A DNA stretch of 44,940 nt from Prochlorococcus sp. AG-409-F19 (GCA_003215795.1 QCJV01000007.1:1-44940); one strand, 5' to 3'; positions 1-13,917 are shown, numbered from the stretch's first letter. The notes: generated by a model from the sequence alone, not told the origin. Translations and numbers: made by a program.

Positions 1-1312
1 CAAAGTATTCTGCCCATTTTTGTTTAGGAAGTTGATTCAATTGACTCCAATAACATTCTTCTAATAGAGATCTCATTTGTCCCATTAATAAGACATCAGC
101 TTTTGGATATCTTTGCTCATGAAGAAGAATAGATGCACCAAAAAACCAAAGAATGCTTGGCCAATGCCCTCCATTATGGTAGCTCCATGGCCAGTTTTTT
201 GGGTCTGAGCCTGTCTTGTTTTGCCATTCATCTACTTCCATTGGAGGGTGACAAATTCTCATTGGCATTTGTGCCATCAAATGTGAGCGGTTATGCAGGA
301 CTAAGCGAAAAAGAGCTCTTTGCTGAGGAGCTGTTAACACGCCAAACATGCATGCTAGGGAGTTCCCCAGGCTGTAAAACCGGAAATCGGGTCTACCAGT
401 TCGAATATTTCCAATAAGATATCCGCCTCTATTTTCTAGCCAATCTTGCAACCATGAAGGAACTATTTGAGGTTGAACGTTGAATTCATTTTGGTGCTGA
501 TCTTCACCATATTGCTCAGTAGGGCGTCTCCTAAGCACTTGCATGGTTTTACTTGTTACCCAGTAATGCTTTAAAAGAAATTGGCGAAGGTCATGCACCC
601 ATTGTCTTGTAAGTAGAAGCCTTTGATCTAATAGACGACTGATTTGGTGCTTGCTGCTTAAATCCATTAGTTCAATACAACTAGTTAGAGATGCATAAAG
701 CAGTACTTCTACCTCTAAGGGGGCTCCCCATACATCCATTGGACGATCAATCATAAACGAGCAATCCGGTACAAAAAGTACTGGTGTCCCTTCAAAGGTT
801 GGGTGTAAAACTAGGTCCAACAGTAGCTGGATCCCTCTTTGAACTTTTTGACTAATTCCAAATGTGGTATCTTTGCTTTTTCTTACGTACAGCCAGCATA
901 GAATTGGCCACCATAAGCTTGCATCAGCTGAAGTGATTCTTCCTATAGACCGTTGTCCATAATCAGCAATAAGTTCATTGCTTTCTTCAACAAAACTAGT
1001 TGGGAAGACTCCTCTAGTTTGATAGCTAGTACTTTGAAGATCAAGACATACAGTTAAGAATTTTTTGACAATGCCATAGCGTTTCTGAGTAAGCAGGTAA
1101 ATCATTACAGGGACATTGTCCCTTAAAAAAATTTCTCCATAGTTGAGCGCATCATTATTTGCAGGATGTTCTAGAGCTGCAACACTTCCTGCAAATTGGC
1201 CATCAATTTTGATCAAAGAACGCTCGAAATGCTCTTGAGCCCTTTTTATGACTGCCTCTTCATTGGAGTTTGGGCGTACCCTCTGACGCTGTTGACTAAA
1301 TCGTTCTGCCAT
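1..1312 (-). CDS. Neutral/alkaline invertase, glycoside hydrolase family 100 (3' end outside window)
   Basis: The first 437 codons read leftward from an ATG at 1312-1310 without a stop, and the gene leaves the window at base 1. The translation starts MAERFSQQRQ and matches GH100 invertases, cytosolic enzymes that split sucrose into glucose and fructose. A block IGRITSADASLWW (about residues 123-135) aligns with the family signature around the catalytic aspartate, here D130. Further on, MEVDEW precedes YHNGGHWPSILW; the acidic residue of the first and the whole second block are the other strong family signatures. Sucrose is a compatible solute and carbon store in marine picocyanobacteria, so turnover of sucrose is the likely role. 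It is transcribed away from the rRNA operon. The family call is from motifs; substrate specificity is inferred. Confidence 0.9.
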   Translation of the reverse strand, partial: MAERFSQQRQRVRPNSNEEAVIKRAQEHFERSLIKIDGQFAGSVAALEHPANNDALNYGEIFLRDNVPVMIYLLTQKRYGIVKKFLTVCLDLQSTSYQTRGVFPTSFVEESNELIADYGQRSIGRITSADASLWWPILCWLYVRKSKDTTFGISQKVQRGIQLLLDLVLHPTFEGTPVLFVPDCSFMIDRPMDVWGAPLEVEVLLYASLTSCIELMDLSSKHQISRLLDQRLLLTRQWVHDLRQFLLKHYWVTSKTMQVLRRRPTEQYGEDQHQNEFNVQPQIVPSWLQDWLENRGGYLIGNIRTGRPDFRFYSLGNSLACMFGVLTAPQQRALFRLVLHNRSHLMAQMPMRICHPPMEVDEWQNKTGSDPKNWPWSYHNGGHWPSILWFFGASILLHEQRYPKADVLLMGQMRSLLEECYWSQLNQLPKQKWAEYF

Positions 1313-2006
1313 TTATGTTTTTTTTGATGCAATTCGCAAAGGCTTGTTGTGGCAAGCTCTTTATATACTAGTTAAGAAAAAGAAGATCAACTAGAGGAAG
1401 TTTTCTACTTTTCCTGTTGCGCATAAATGGCTTTGTAGTCTAAAATTGAGGACTGGATGTGAATTGGGTTACACCCGTTTCATGGCTCTCTGTAAAACGC
1501 TTGTTTTTCAAACGCTTTGTTAGTGAGCCCTTACATCACCGCTGGAGCAATCCATTCGCTGATGTAGGTTTCTAGGGTGATCGTTTTGATCACAATGCTA
1601 AGGCTCCTTGATGAAAGTTAGAGAGCTGAAGCAGAACCTGGACAACTAAAAAGTTTAGGAACTGACGCTTTTGTCGCGTTCACAGTGCTATTAGCTTCTG
1701 TGAATGTAAATGCGATAGAAGTGTGAGGTCCCGTCAAAAAATTAATTGCTAAAACCAATTGATTCCTTTAAGGATTGGAGATCACGTTCAATTCTTGAGG
1801 AGATTAATAAATGTGATAGCAATGACCGGATCTGAGATCTCGGAAAGTCACAAGGAAATATTTCTTTAGTGCACTCTTTGAACCCTTAAATAATTTAAGG
1901 AGGCTCAAACTACTCTTTTAGTACGCCAGTGCTAGATGAGTTAATGAAGCAAGTCAGACTGAGTTGAAAGCTTTGAATAAAGGCTTTCTGCAATAGGGCC
2001 TGATCT
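1313..2006 (+). promoter_or_regulatory. Promoter and leader region of the rRNA operon (no gene seen)
   Basis: This gene-free stretch of nearly 700 bases separates the divergent invertase from 16S rRNA. It must hold the rRNA promoter and the start of the precursor transcript. A possible -10 (TATACT, 1364-1369) lacks a convincing -35, so I do not assign the promoter. Structured elements are visible: ACATCA (1533-1538) can pair with TGATGT (1560-1565), and TTCACAG (1679-1685) with CTGTGAA (1698-1704), the second flanked by TCGC and GCGA that may extend the stem. A boxA-like element at 1630-1647 is listed separately. No convincing open reading frame was found. Confidence 0.6.
1630..1647 (+). promoter_or_regulatory. 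boxA-like element in rRNA leader
   Basis: The 18-mer AGCAGAACCTGGACAACT occurs here about 360 bases before 16S. It recurs with one change (AGCAGAACCTTGACAACT) in the 16S-23S spacer at 3984-4001. Paired occurrence in leader and spacer is what is expected of a boxA antitermination site (NusB/NusE binding); the spacer copy resembles the conserved cyanobacterial ITS element around GAACCTTGA. Function is inferred from position and repetition. Confidence 0.55.
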
Positions 2007-3490
<1,484 letters not shown>

Positions 3491-3665
3491 ACAGGGAGAC
3501 ATAAACTGATTATGATGTCTGATTTATAAATTTAGGCCGTAATCCTGTCACCTTAGGTCGATCGGTACCTCAGATTATTAATTGTGAAATTGAGAAATCA
3601 ATTATCATTAATCTTTAATTTCAGTTCCTAAACTTGTCTAGGTCACACCCAACAAACTTTCTCCT

Positions 3666-3739
<74 letters not shown>

Positions 3740-3748
3740 TTCGTTGTT

Positions 3749-3821
3749 GGGGGTATAGCTCAGTTGGTAGAGCGCCTGCTTTGCAAGCAGGATGTCAGCG
3801 GTTCGAGTCCGCTTACCTCCA
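3749..3821 (+). tRNA. tRNA-Ala (TGC)
   Basis: A 73-nt cloverleaf nine bases after tRNA-Ile. The acceptor stem GGGGGTA pairs with TACCTCC (one G-T pair), with discriminator A. The anticodon loop TTTGCAA contains TGC and the T arm is GGTTCGAGTCC. It is part of the rRNA precursor transcript; CCA is not encoded. Confidence 0.97.
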
Positions 3822-3983
3822 CTGATCAACTGCCTGATAACTCAACTTGGAGATTGTTATTTGTTAAATGTGATTTAGATGTTGTTCAACTGAAGGAACC
3901 TAGCTTCCTATCACTCCTGAATTAATTTTAGGCTGATAAGACGCTGGGCTCACTGACTGTTCTAAGGACAATCAGTTTGTTTC

Positions 3984-4001
3984 AGCAGAACCTTGACAAC
4001 T
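3984..4001 (+). promoter_or_regulatory. boxA-like element in 16S-23S spacer
   Basis: AGCAGAACCTTGACAACT, followed by TGCATAGG, lies about 175 bases before 23S. It matches the conserved cyanobacterial ITS element and repeats the leader 18-mer at 1630-1647 with one mismatch. The rest of the roughly 350-base spacer after tRNA-Ala (3822-4175) is AT-rich and shows no gene; it presumably pairs with sequence downstream of 23S for processing. Confidence 0.6.
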
Positions 4002-4175
4002 GCATAGGAAAATCTAGAGAATAAAGCATCTCATAGATGCATAGAAGTTATTTCATTGTTTGATGATTAGACTTTTATGTTCAATTCTTGAGTTAGAGCA
4101 AATTTTCTATTACTTAATTCACTTAATCAATTAGGTGAATTCTAATTAATTTTAGTTAAGTTTAATGGATTTAAT

Positions 4176-7049
<2,874 letters not shown>

Positions 7050-7143
7050 CTTCTTCATCTAACAATTTATTGTCTTTATTTTTTAGAATTTTAAAATTTC
7101 CTATGCAGTTCTCAAGGCTCAAACCTTGAACATGAAAATGTTT

Positions 7144-7262
7144 TCCTGGTGTTCATCGCGATGTGGACCCACTCCGATCCATCCCGAACTCGGTTGTGAA
7201 ACGCATCAGCGGCGACGATATTTGGGGGGAAGCCCCCTGAGAAAATAGCTCAATGCCAGGTA
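7144..7262 (+). rRNA. rrf: 5S ribosomal RNA
   Basis: About 119 nt. The 5' TCCTGGTGTT pairs with the 3' AATGCCAGGTA as helix I; internal blocks such as CCACTCCGATCCATCCCGAA are typical of 5S. It lies about 95 bases after 23S and completes the operon. Confidence 0.95.
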
Positions 7263-7302
7263 AAACATTTTTATAAAAACTTTAATTTCCCTGGAAAATA
7301 TT

Positions 7303-7340
7303 AATAAAGCCCTTCCTTTTTAAGGATGGGCTTTATTTTT
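7303..7340. terminator. Bidirectional terminator between 5S rRNA and mutM
   Basis: AATAAAGCCC (7303-7312) pairs with GGGCTTTATT (7328-7337), extended inward by TTCC/GGA, and a T run follows on the plus strand. The minus strand ends the stem in an A/T-rich run as well. The hairpin overlaps the stop codon of mutM, which converges on the rRNA operon, so one hairpin probably serves both transcripts. Confidence 0.8.
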
Positions 7341-8184
7341 GGCAGTTAGGACACCAGTGAGTACCTCTTCCAGATATTTTGTTTTTTATAATTGTAGAGC
7401 CACATTTCTTACAAGATTTATTGCCTCTTCCATAGACCCAAGCTTGTCCCCCATAATGTCCATTGATACCTTCCAAATCCCTAAAGTCTTTAAATGTAGT
7501 TCCTCCTTTGCCAATACTGATTTTTAATACTCTTGTGAGAGATTTGCATAATCTCGTAATTTCAATTTCATTTAGATTTCTTGATTCTTTTGTTGGTATT
7601 ATTCCAGCCTCAAAAAGACTTTCGTCAGCATATATGTTGCCCGCACCAGCAACTATTGATTGATCTAGTAAGGATGCTTTTATTGACCTTTTTCTATGTC
7701 TAAGAGAATTTTTAAGATAGACAGGATTGAATTCATTGCTAAAAGGCTCTGGACCAAGTTTCATTAGTCCATTAATTTTTTCCTTTGGTAGATGGTCAGG
7801 TGAAATCCACCACATTTGACCAAAATTTCGAGTATCTATAAAACGAATTTCATTACCCTTGCGATTCCAAAAACGTACCCTAGTGTGGCTACAAGGTATT
7901 CGCGCTGAGTTCAACCATTTAAATTGACCAGTCATTCTTAAATGAACTACTAACCATCCGGCATGTTCACAATTGTCTAGTGACTGAAGATAACAAATTA
8001 AGTATTTCCCTCTTCTACTCCAACTTCCTAAAACTAAACCTTTGATGTTTTGAATGAAAACATCACCCCCTCCTTCACTGGAGATAGTCCTCTCTGAAAG
8101 GACTTCTATATCTTCTACCTGAAAAAGTTTTAACCTGTCTTCTAAACCTCTTCGGACAGTCTCAACTTCTGGGAGCTCAGGCAA
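7333..8184 (-). CDS. mutM: Formamidopyrimidine-DNA glycosylase (Fpg/MutM)
   Basis: 283 residues, normal for the family. It removes oxidised purines such as 8-oxoguanine and nicks the abasic site. The mature N-terminus is Pro2-Glu3 (MPELPEVETV), the catalytic nucleophile and acid; K60 in RRGK is the conserved beta-hairpin lysine. The helix-two-turn-helix GAGNIYADESLF follows in the middle. A C-terminal four-cysteine zinc finger (CKKC and CPNC) ends the protein. It follows psaE with a gap of only five bases, so the two are probably co-transcribed. Linking repair of oxidised bases to a photosystem gene is common in picocyanobacteria, but any regulatory meaning is inference. Confidence 0.97.
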   Translation of the reverse strand: MPELPEVETVRRGLEDRLKLFQVEDIEVLSERTISSEGGGDVFIQNIKGLVLGSWSRRGKYLICYLQSLDNCEHAGWLVVHLRMTGQFKWLNSARIPCSHTRVRFWNRKGNEIRFIDTRNFGQMWWISPDHLPKEKINGLMKLGPEPFSNEFNPVYLKNSLRHRKRSIKASLLDQSIVAGAGNIYADESLFEAGIIPTKESRNLNEIEITRLCKSLTRVLKISIGKGGTTFKDFRDLEGINGHYGGQAWVYGRGNKSCKKCGSTIIKNKISGRGTHWCPNCQK

Positions 8185-8189
8185 CCGAG

Positions 8190-8399
8190 TTAAATTGCCT
8201 CAAGTTCACTTTCGGCAAAGTTATTGGTGTTATTGCCACCATCTATCCCGCTGAATGCAGAATAATTTACCTTGTCAAAACGAACCACAACTGGGTATTT
8301 GATACCTGAAGTATCAACCGATGCTACTTTCCCCACTTCGTTGAACCAATAGGATTCAGGCCTTTTGACTCTAACCTTGTCTCCTCTTGAAATAGCCAT
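8190..8399 (-). CDS. psaE: Photosystem I reaction centre subunit IV (PsaE)
   Basis: 69 residues, the usual size. PsaE is a stromal-side PSI subunit with an SH3-like barrel that helps dock ferredoxin and supports cyclic electron flow. The N-terminus [20 protein letters not shown] and the segment [20 protein letters not shown] are diagnostic. It leads a two-gene unit with mutM. The divergent gene starts 120 bases away, so the promoter lies in 8400-8518. Confidence 0.97.
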   Translation of the reverse strand: MAISRGDKVRVKRPESYWFNEVGKVASVDTSGIKYPVVVRFDKVNYSAFSGIDGGNNTNNFAESELEAI

Positions 8400-8518
8400 T
8401 TTTTTTAAGCTGTTATTTCATTAATAAGATTATCGTGGGATAAGTAAATTTTCGCTTTTGCGTCACAGAATGTCGTCCCTTTCTGCTTGTATTAGTAGTA
8501 TTTTCAAGTTCACTTTCT

Positions 8519-9568
8519 TTGGACAGTTTAGTTAGCCCAGATCTTACGAACTTTCAGTTGGATTTACCTGATCCCGATAAGGATGATATTAGTTCTATTG
8601 AGTTCTCTGATCGTTTGCAAAAAGCTTGGTCGATCTGCGAAAGGTTTGATCTGCATACTGATATATGGAGGGGAAGAATATTGCGTGCAATTCGAGATAG
8701 GGAGAAGAGAGGTGGAGAAGGAAGAGGTGCTGGTTTTTTACAATGGTTGAGAGAAATGGAAATAAGTAAAACAAGAGGTTATTCATTGATTCAACTGGCA
8801 GAATCAGCTGATGAGCTTGTTGGAGAGGGTATTCTTGATGAAAAAAGCGTAAATAACTTTTCAAGGAGATCTTTTATCGAAACTGCTCAGTCTTCACCAG
8901 AAGTTCAGCAGATGATCGCTGAAGCCGCTAATAAAGGCAATGAGATTACGCGTAAGCAAGTTAGAAGATTATCTGATGAATTTACATCCGTTACGAGTCC
9001 TCTTTTGCCGGTTGAAATTCGACAACGTACACAAGAGAATCTACTTCCACCGAAAATAGTCGCTCCTTTAGCAAAAGAATTATCAAAACTTCCTGAGGAT
9101 TTGCAAAAAGACCTAAGTACTATTTTAAAGCAATCACCTAACGTGGATTCTATTAAGGAGGTTACTATCGCAGCAAGATGCATAGGAAAATCAAATGATG
9201 CATCATTATCTTTAAGAGCTTTACAGCGTGATGATCTGGATTTAGATAAGGCAACTCAAGAAGCTCAGAGAATTGATGCTTTAGGGTATTTGGCAGATGC
9301 TTTGACCCAGGCAAAAAGTATTGAAGCTGCTGTACTACGGTTACATTCCTCTTGGCGGAGGCTAGGAGATATTAATGAAAGATTGTGGGTGGAAAGTGGA
9401 AGTAGCACTCCTTATCTTAGAGATGTACTTAACGCACTTCAGACTTTAAGTGGTGCAACTATGAGAGTTTCTTTGGGGGAAATTTATGGAGGAAAGAAAA
9501 TCAGATTACAAATAGTAGAAGAACAAGCTGATCAAATAGAGCCACCTGAAATTAGAAAACTAAGTTAA
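8519..9568 (+). CDS. Conserved picocyanobacterial protein of unknown function
   Basis: 349 residues from a TTG start. The frame is open further upstream but offers no ATG or GTG, and the ATG at 8470 is out of frame. The protein is soluble, acidic at both ends and rich in helices. Residues about 45-85 (WRGRILRAIRDREKRGGEGRG, then FLQWLREMEISKTRGYSLIQLAES) look like a helix-turn-helix. EITRKQVRRLSDEF (about 142-155) resembles the helix-turn-helix stretch of ParB/KorB-like proteins. This suggests DNA binding, but no named family could be assigned. It is divergent from psaE and stands alone. Confidence 0.8.
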   Translation: MDSLVSPDLTNFQLDLPDPDKDDISSIEFSDRLQKAWSICERFDLHTDIWRGRILRAIRDREKRGGEGRGAGFLQWLREMEISKTRGYSLIQLAESADELVGEGILDEKSVNNFSRRSFIETAQSSPEVQQMIAEAANKGNEITRKQVRRLSDEFTSVTSPLLPVEIRQRTQENLLPPKIVAPLAKELSKLPEDLQKDLSTILKQSPNVDSIKEVTIAARCIGKSNDASLSLRALQRDDLDLDKATQEAQRIDALGYLADALTQAKSIEAAVLRLHSSWRRLGDINERLWVESGSSTPYLRDVLNALQTLSGATMRVSLGEIYGGKKIRLQIVEEQADQIEPPEIRKLS

Positions 9569-9580
9569 TAGTTTCATTGT

Positions 9581-10414
9581 TTAAAACTCACTAGTGTTTT
9601 CACATAAGTCATCTAATAAATTAAATTCAAAATCATTTCTGGGTGTAAGCCATTGATTCCATTCCCCATTTATTTTTTTCCAATTGATTTTACTTGAATA
9701 GCAATTGACTGCTAAATATAATGGCTTGCCTTTATCATTAAAAGCCAAAGCAATTGAATTATCTTTGAACTTCTTCCAACTTGACCAGTTTACTTTAAGA
9801 ACACCATACCTGCGCAAGCCTTGCTTCTTATCCTTAGTGGACATCTCAACTTGTTTCTCATAATTATTACTATCCAAGAGAATCTTTAAACCTGGATTTA
9901 GATTATTCGGATCTTTAATATCGTTAACCTCTATTATATGGTCAAGAGGCAGTTTATATTTTTTTGATATATGATAAAGAGTCTCACCTTCTAAAACTAT
10001 ATGATAACTTGGACTTTTCTTTCTAATTAGATTAGTTGGATTGGGTATTAAGATTGATTGGCCCTCATATATTAGGCTTGGCTTTTCAAGGTTATTTAAC
10101 TTGATAATATCTATTTTATCTATTTTATATAAGATGGAAATTGATTCAATAGTTTCACCTCTCCTAATGATATGTTTTATGCTTGCATATTCCTTCTTTA
10201 TTTCATTTTGGTTAGGAATTGTTAGCTTTTGGCCAACTCTTAAACTATCTGGATCCTTTATCGCATTAGAATCAATAATTGATTCTAAACTGACATTATA
10301 ATAATTTGCTAAACTTGAGAGTGTGTCACCAGGCTTCACTACTACTTCACCTGCCAATGAAGATAATTGAGCTGATAACGTTATAACAATCATTGATAAG
10401 GAATATTTATTCAT
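9581..10414 (-). CDS. Exported protein with three LysM domains
   Basis: 277 residues. An N-terminal signal peptide (MNKYSLSMIVITLSAQLSSL, cleavage near AGE) is followed by three LysM repeats at about 24-67, 81-127 and 137-182. Each begins with a V/I-x-x-G-(D/E)-T core and ends in a G-x-x-(L/I) strand. LysM domains bind N-acetylglucosamine in peptidoglycan. The C-terminal 85 residues, with several tryptophans, match no family I know. No peptidase domain (M23 or NlpC) is present, so it may be a wall-bound adaptor or inhibitor rather than a hydrolase. It converges on the preceding gene with a gap of 12 bases. Confidence 0.85.
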   Translation of the reverse strand: MNKYSLSMIVITLSAQLSSLAGEVVVKPGDTLSSLANYYNVSLESIIDSNAIKDPDSLRVGQKLTIPNQNEIKKEYASIKHIIRRGETIESISILYKIDKIDIIKLNNLEKPSLIYEGQSILIPNPTNLIRKKSPSYHIVLEGETLYHISKKYKLPLDHIIEVNDIKDPNNLNPGLKILLDSNNYEKQVEMSTKDKKQGLRRYGVLKVNWSSWKKFKDNSIALAFNDKGKPLYLAVNCYSSKINWKKINGEWNQWLTPRNDFEFNLLDDLCENTSEF

Positions 10415-10489
10415 TCTTTCGATAAATATTTAAATTGATTTCTATTTAATAGATTATCCTAGCCTTTAGGTAATTTCAATATGAAAATT

Positions 10490-11860
10490 TCAACTTATAA
10501 GCTTATTAATAAATGAGATGTCTACTTTATATGGAGGATACCTGAAATTTATGTCTAGCCAAAATGGCCTCTTTACAACAGATTTTAAATGTGAAAATGC
10601 TTCAAAACCTGCCTTGCCATGATAGCTACCTGTTCCACTTAGCCCCACTCCTCCAAAAGGCAGTTCTGGTATTCCTGCTTGAATAATCACATCATTGAAG
10701 CACACACCTCCAGAACTGGTCGAATCCAATACTTTTTGTTGATCCTCTTTGTCACCCCCAAACATATAAATAGCAAGAGGCTTGGCTTCTTTCTTGATCA
10801 TATCTAACCCTGATTTAAGATTTTTGATAGTTAAAATAGGTAGGACAGGGCCGAAAATTTCTTCTGATATTAGTGGATCATTTATATTGTCTATTTTTAT
10901 TAATGTAGGACAAATTTTTTGACCTGAATAATTTATAGAACCACCAAATATTATTTTATTTTCATCACGGGCCTTTTTAATTAAGTTAACAACCTTTTCA
11001 AACTGCCTGATATTTACTTTGGCTAGATCTGCTGACTCTTCAGGAATTTCGCCATAGGAATTTTTTATAGTTGACTTAAGTTTAGAAATCAAGTTATCAT
11101 TCAATTCTTCCTGTACTAGAAGATGGTTAGGTGCTAAACAAGTTTGACCAGAGTTTAAACCCTTTCCCCATACAATTCTTTTAGCGGTAATATCTAAATT
11201 TGCCCCTTTAATTACTAAGGCAGGATTTTTTCCACCAAGTTCAAGGGTTACAGGTGTTAAATAACTTGCTGCAGATCTCATAACCTTTTTTGCAATTTTG
11301 CTACCACCTGTAAAAAAAATATGATCAAATTGATTTTCTAAAAGGCTTGCTGCAAAATCTGAGTCTCCCTGCCAAACTTGGACAATGTCTTTTGGAAAGA
11401 AATTTTGAATAAGGGTTGCTATTAATTCTGAGGTGAATGGGGCAAACTCTGAAGGCTTAAGAATAGCTGTATTGCCAGCTGCCAGTGCAGATATCAAAGG
11501 CTGTAAGGTCAGCATAAAAGGGTAATTCCATGGTCCAATGATCAAAACGCAGCCTAAAGGTTCTGGTTCAACAGTCGCTGTTCCTGGCTGAAGCCATAAT
11601 GGAACTTTTACTTTCCTTGGGTGCATCCAGTTTCTAAGATTATTATTGGCCACCTTTAGCTCTTGCTTTAAAGCAAGAATCTCAAAGAAGGCTTCTGTCG
11701 CAGGTTTTTGCAGGTCCTCAGCTAATGCTTTTATTATTTGAGCTTCATTTTTTTCTAGAAGGTGTTTTATTCGACTTAGTTGAATTCTGCGCCAAGCTTC
11801 AGATCTTGTGTAGCCTTCAAGAACCGTGTTTCGTAGATCGTCGATTGTAAATTCGTCCAA
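10490..11860 (-). CDS. Aldehyde dehydrogenase (class 3 / fatty-aldehyde type)
   Basis: 456 residues. NAD(P)-dependent oxidation of aldehydes to acids. Visible active-site elements are the oxyanion Asn in PWNY (N112), FTGG of the cofactor site (about 183-186), the general base E207 in LELGG, and the nucleophile C241 in NSGQTCLAPN. The short N-terminus and the C-terminal tail resemble the class 3 fatty-aldehyde dehydrogenases that in cyanobacteria clear aldehydes made from acyl-ACP. The substrate is inferred only. The start codon is ATG; the downstream gene on this strand is the LysM protein about 75 bases away. Confidence 0.92.
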   Translation of the reverse strand: MDEFTIDDLRNTVLEGYTRSEAWRRIQLSRIKHLLEKNEAQIIKALAEDLQKPATEAFFEILALKQELKVANNNLRNWMHPRKVKVPLWLQPGTATVEPEPLGCVLIIGPWNYPFMLTLQPLISALAAGNTAILKPSEFAPFTSELIATLIQNFFPKDIVQVWQGDSDFAASLLENQFDHIFFTGGSKIAKKVMRSAASYLTPVTLELGGKNPALVIKGANLDITAKRIVWGKGLNSGQTCLAPNHLLVQEELNDNLISKLKSTIKNSYGEIPEESADLAKVNIRQFEKVVNLIKKARDENKIIFGGSINYSGQKICPTLIKIDNINDPLISEEIFGPVLPILTIKNLKSGLDMIKKEAKPLAIYMFGGDKEDQQKVLDSTSSGGVCFNDVIIQAGIPELPFGGVGLSGTGSYHGKAGFEAFSHLKSVVKRPFWLDINFRYPPYKVDISFINKLIS

Positions 11861-11905
11861 TTACCAAACTCCAGGAAAACAAGACTCTAGTTGCCGATAG
11901 GTTAA

Positions 11906-12082
11906 TTAGCGCCTACGAATTCTGCTTCTTTGTTGAAATTTTCTTTTGTATTTTTCTATAGGGGTTTCATGATGGCGAAGACGTTTAAGCTCCCCAAAAA
12001 TCCCAGCTTTAGATACTTGACGTTTAAAACGTCTAAGAGCTGATTCAATCCCCTCGCTCTCCCCAACAGTTACTTGCGTCAA
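11906..12082 (-). CDS. rpsU: 30S ribosomal protein S21
   Basis: 58 residues, translated by eye: it begins [20 protein letters not shown] after a TTG start and ends in QQRSRIRRR. This is the S21 signature, including the basic C-terminus. A ribosome-binding site AAGGA lies eight bases upstream of the TTG (minus strand). The alternative of an upstream ATG is not available in this frame. S21 sits near the mRNA exit on the 30S platform and contributes to initiation. It is located 45 bases upstream of the aldehyde dehydrogenase start. Confidence 0.95.
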   Translation of the reverse strand: MTQVTVGESEGIESALRRFKRQVSKAGIFGELKRLRHHETPIEKYKRKFQQRSRIRRR

Positions 12083-12153
12083 AGGAAATCCTTATTTCAA
12101 GAGTCCTATTGTACCAGTGCAGGTCAGGTTAAGTGGAGTTCTAAAAGGTTTTT

Positions 12154-12543
12154 CTAAGTTACTTGTGAAAAAATCAACCCATCTTCTCGATTAAAAACTG
12201 CACTCCAAATTCCATTGCAAATACTTTGAAGTTCAGCCATAAGTTTTTCATTATCACCTGACTTGATCCATCTTGATTTAATTAACGGGATTTTTTCTTG
12301 CATTAATTCCATCGGTAACTGAATTAATAGTAGACTTTTATCTCCATTGATTCTTCGTATCCACCCAGATTCGCTTTTTTGAAAAACCCTGAGGAGTAAC
12401 TCTGAAGCAAGGGCTTCTCCAGTAACTCCTGGGTCGTTTTTTGTATCAATAAATTTGTTAATTGATTTTCCACCTAATGGCATGAACCTTTTACCTTCTT
12501 GCTCAATTAAGGCGAGAGCAATAAGATATAGATGCTCGTTCAT
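12154..12543 (-). CDS. Conserved cyanobacterial protein of unknown function
   Basis: 129 residues, ATG start. Soluble, no signal peptide or membrane segment. The N-terminal third (MNEHLYLIALALIEQEGKRF) is helical. The middle holds RIKxDKS-like basic residues and LLIQLPMELMQEKIPLIKSRW. I do not recognise a family. It is upstream of rpsU on the same strand with a 71-base gap. The position between rpsU and the HI0933-type flavoprotein gives no functional clue. Confidence 0.75.
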   Translation of the reverse strand: MNEHLYLIALALIEQEGKRFMPLGGKSINKFIDTKNDPGVTGEALASELLLRVFQKSESGWIRRINGDKSLLLIQLPMELMQEKIPLIKSRWIKSGDNEKLMAELQSICNGIWSAVFNREDGLIFSQVT

Positions 12544-12678
12544 CTGAAATCTTTTTTAAAACAAGTTCAAGTAGAACAATACTTTGAATTAATATTTTAA
12601 AACTGCTTAAATTAATAATTGATATACTTTACTTCTTTATATTAAGTTACCTTTTTATTTAATCTTGCTATTGAGGAA

Positions 12679-13917
12679 TTAATTGTTGCTTCGAGAAATT
12701 GCCCTTCCTGCGATCCAGCCACTTGTCCAGCAGTGTTGGAAGTTAAATCCACCAGTTACACCATCAACATTCAAGACTTCCCCTGCAAAATAAAGCCCTT
12801 TACAAATAAGGCTTTCCATAGATTTCAAGTCTATTTCATTTAGATTTATGCCCCCAGCTGTTACAAACTCCTCTCCAAAAGGACCTTTACCTATTATTAA
12901 TTGCTGGTTTTTAGTTAAGTATTTGCATGCTAAATCTCTCTTCAAATTCGAAAAGTTTGACCACTTCAGATTTTTTTCTATATTGAGCTTTTCTAGAAAA
13001 GCAAACCACAATCTTCTAGGAAATATATCATTAAAAGGATAGTATTTTTTTATGCTATAAGTTGGAAAACTTGATCTGTATGATTCTAGGAGTTTTTTGA
13101 CTTCGTTGAAATCTTTATTAACCCAGTTAATAGATAGATTAGAATTGTATTTGTCTAAGCTTAGATCTCGAGCAGCAAAGGCAGATAACTTTAGTGTAGC
13201 AGGACCACTTAATCCCCAATGTGTAATTAAAATCCTTCCAAATTGTTCAAATTGTTTGCCATTAGCAATTAATTTTAACCTAACCTTGTCAACTGAAATA
13301 CCAGAACAGGATGTGAGCCATTTAGCATTAAGCTTAAAAGTGAATAAAGATGGAACTGTATTGATTAATTGATGCCCAAGGTCATTTGCAATTTTTTTTC
13401 CACTAGGACGACCACCTGTAGCGATTAGAACTCGCTTAGCAAAAAAAAACTGCTTGTTTTGACACTCTAATTGAAAAATCTTATTGCTAAGCTTTTTTAC
13501 AGTGTTAACTTTTACTCCTGTTAGACATTTAATCCCTGAAGCTTTAGAAGCCTTGTGGAGACAATGGATGACTTCAGTTGAAGAATTTGATTTAGGGAAA
13601 ATGCGTCCATCATCTTCGATCTTTAATTCTAACCCTCTTTTCTCAAACCAATCAATTGCATCTCCAGTAGAGAATCGACTAAAAGCACCTAATAAAGCTT
13701 TCTCCCCTCGAGGGTAGTTTGTCGCCAACTCTCGCGGATCCCAGCATGCATTCGTAACATTGCATCTTCCACCACCACTAATACGTACCTTTTCAAGTGT
13801 TTTAGATGTTTCTTCTAGAACAGCAATTGAAGAAGCTCTTTTTTCAGCTGCGGTAATTGCAGCCATAAAACCTGAGGCTCCACCACCAACTACGATTAAA
13901 TCAAATGTTGCTTCCAA
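12679..13917 (-). CDS. NAD(P)/FAD-dependent oxidoreductase, HI0933/YhiN family
   Basis: 412 residues. The Rossmann motif VVGGGASGFMAAI (about 9-21) binds FAD. GGGRCNVTN near residue 50 and a C-terminal GGINLNEIDLKSMES and GLYFAGEVLNVDGVTGGFN are family signatures. The final TSGWIAGRA closes the FAD site. The biochemical substrate of this widespread family is not established with certainty. The gene stands alone. The 283 bases beyond its start (13918-14200), up to the next gene, show no reading frame of note and must hold two divergent promoters. Confidence 0.92.
   Translation of the reverse strand: MEATFDLIVVGGGASGFMAAITAAEKRASSIAVLEETSKTLEKVRISGGGRCNVTNACWDPRELATNYPRGEKALLGAFSRFSTGDAIDWFEKRGLELKIEDDGRIFPKSNSSTEVIHCLHKASKASGIKCLTGVKVNTVKKLSNKIFQLECQNKQFFFAKRVLIATGGRPSGKKIANDLGHQLINTVPSLFTFKLNAKWLTSCSGISVDKVRLKLIANGKQFEQFGRILITHWGLSGPATLKLSAFAARDLSLDKYNSNLSINWVNKDFNEVKKLLESYRSSFPTYSIKKYYPFNDIFPRRLWFAFLEKLNIEKNLKWSNFSNLKRDLACKYLTKNQQLIIGKGPFGEEFVTAGGINLNEIDLKSMESLICKGLYFAGEVLNVDGVTGGFNFQHCWTSGWIAGRAISRSNN

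Noticed and set aside
133-417. Plus-strand frame of 94 codons
   Set aside because: It is antisense to the clear GH100 invertase on the minus strand and has no family match.
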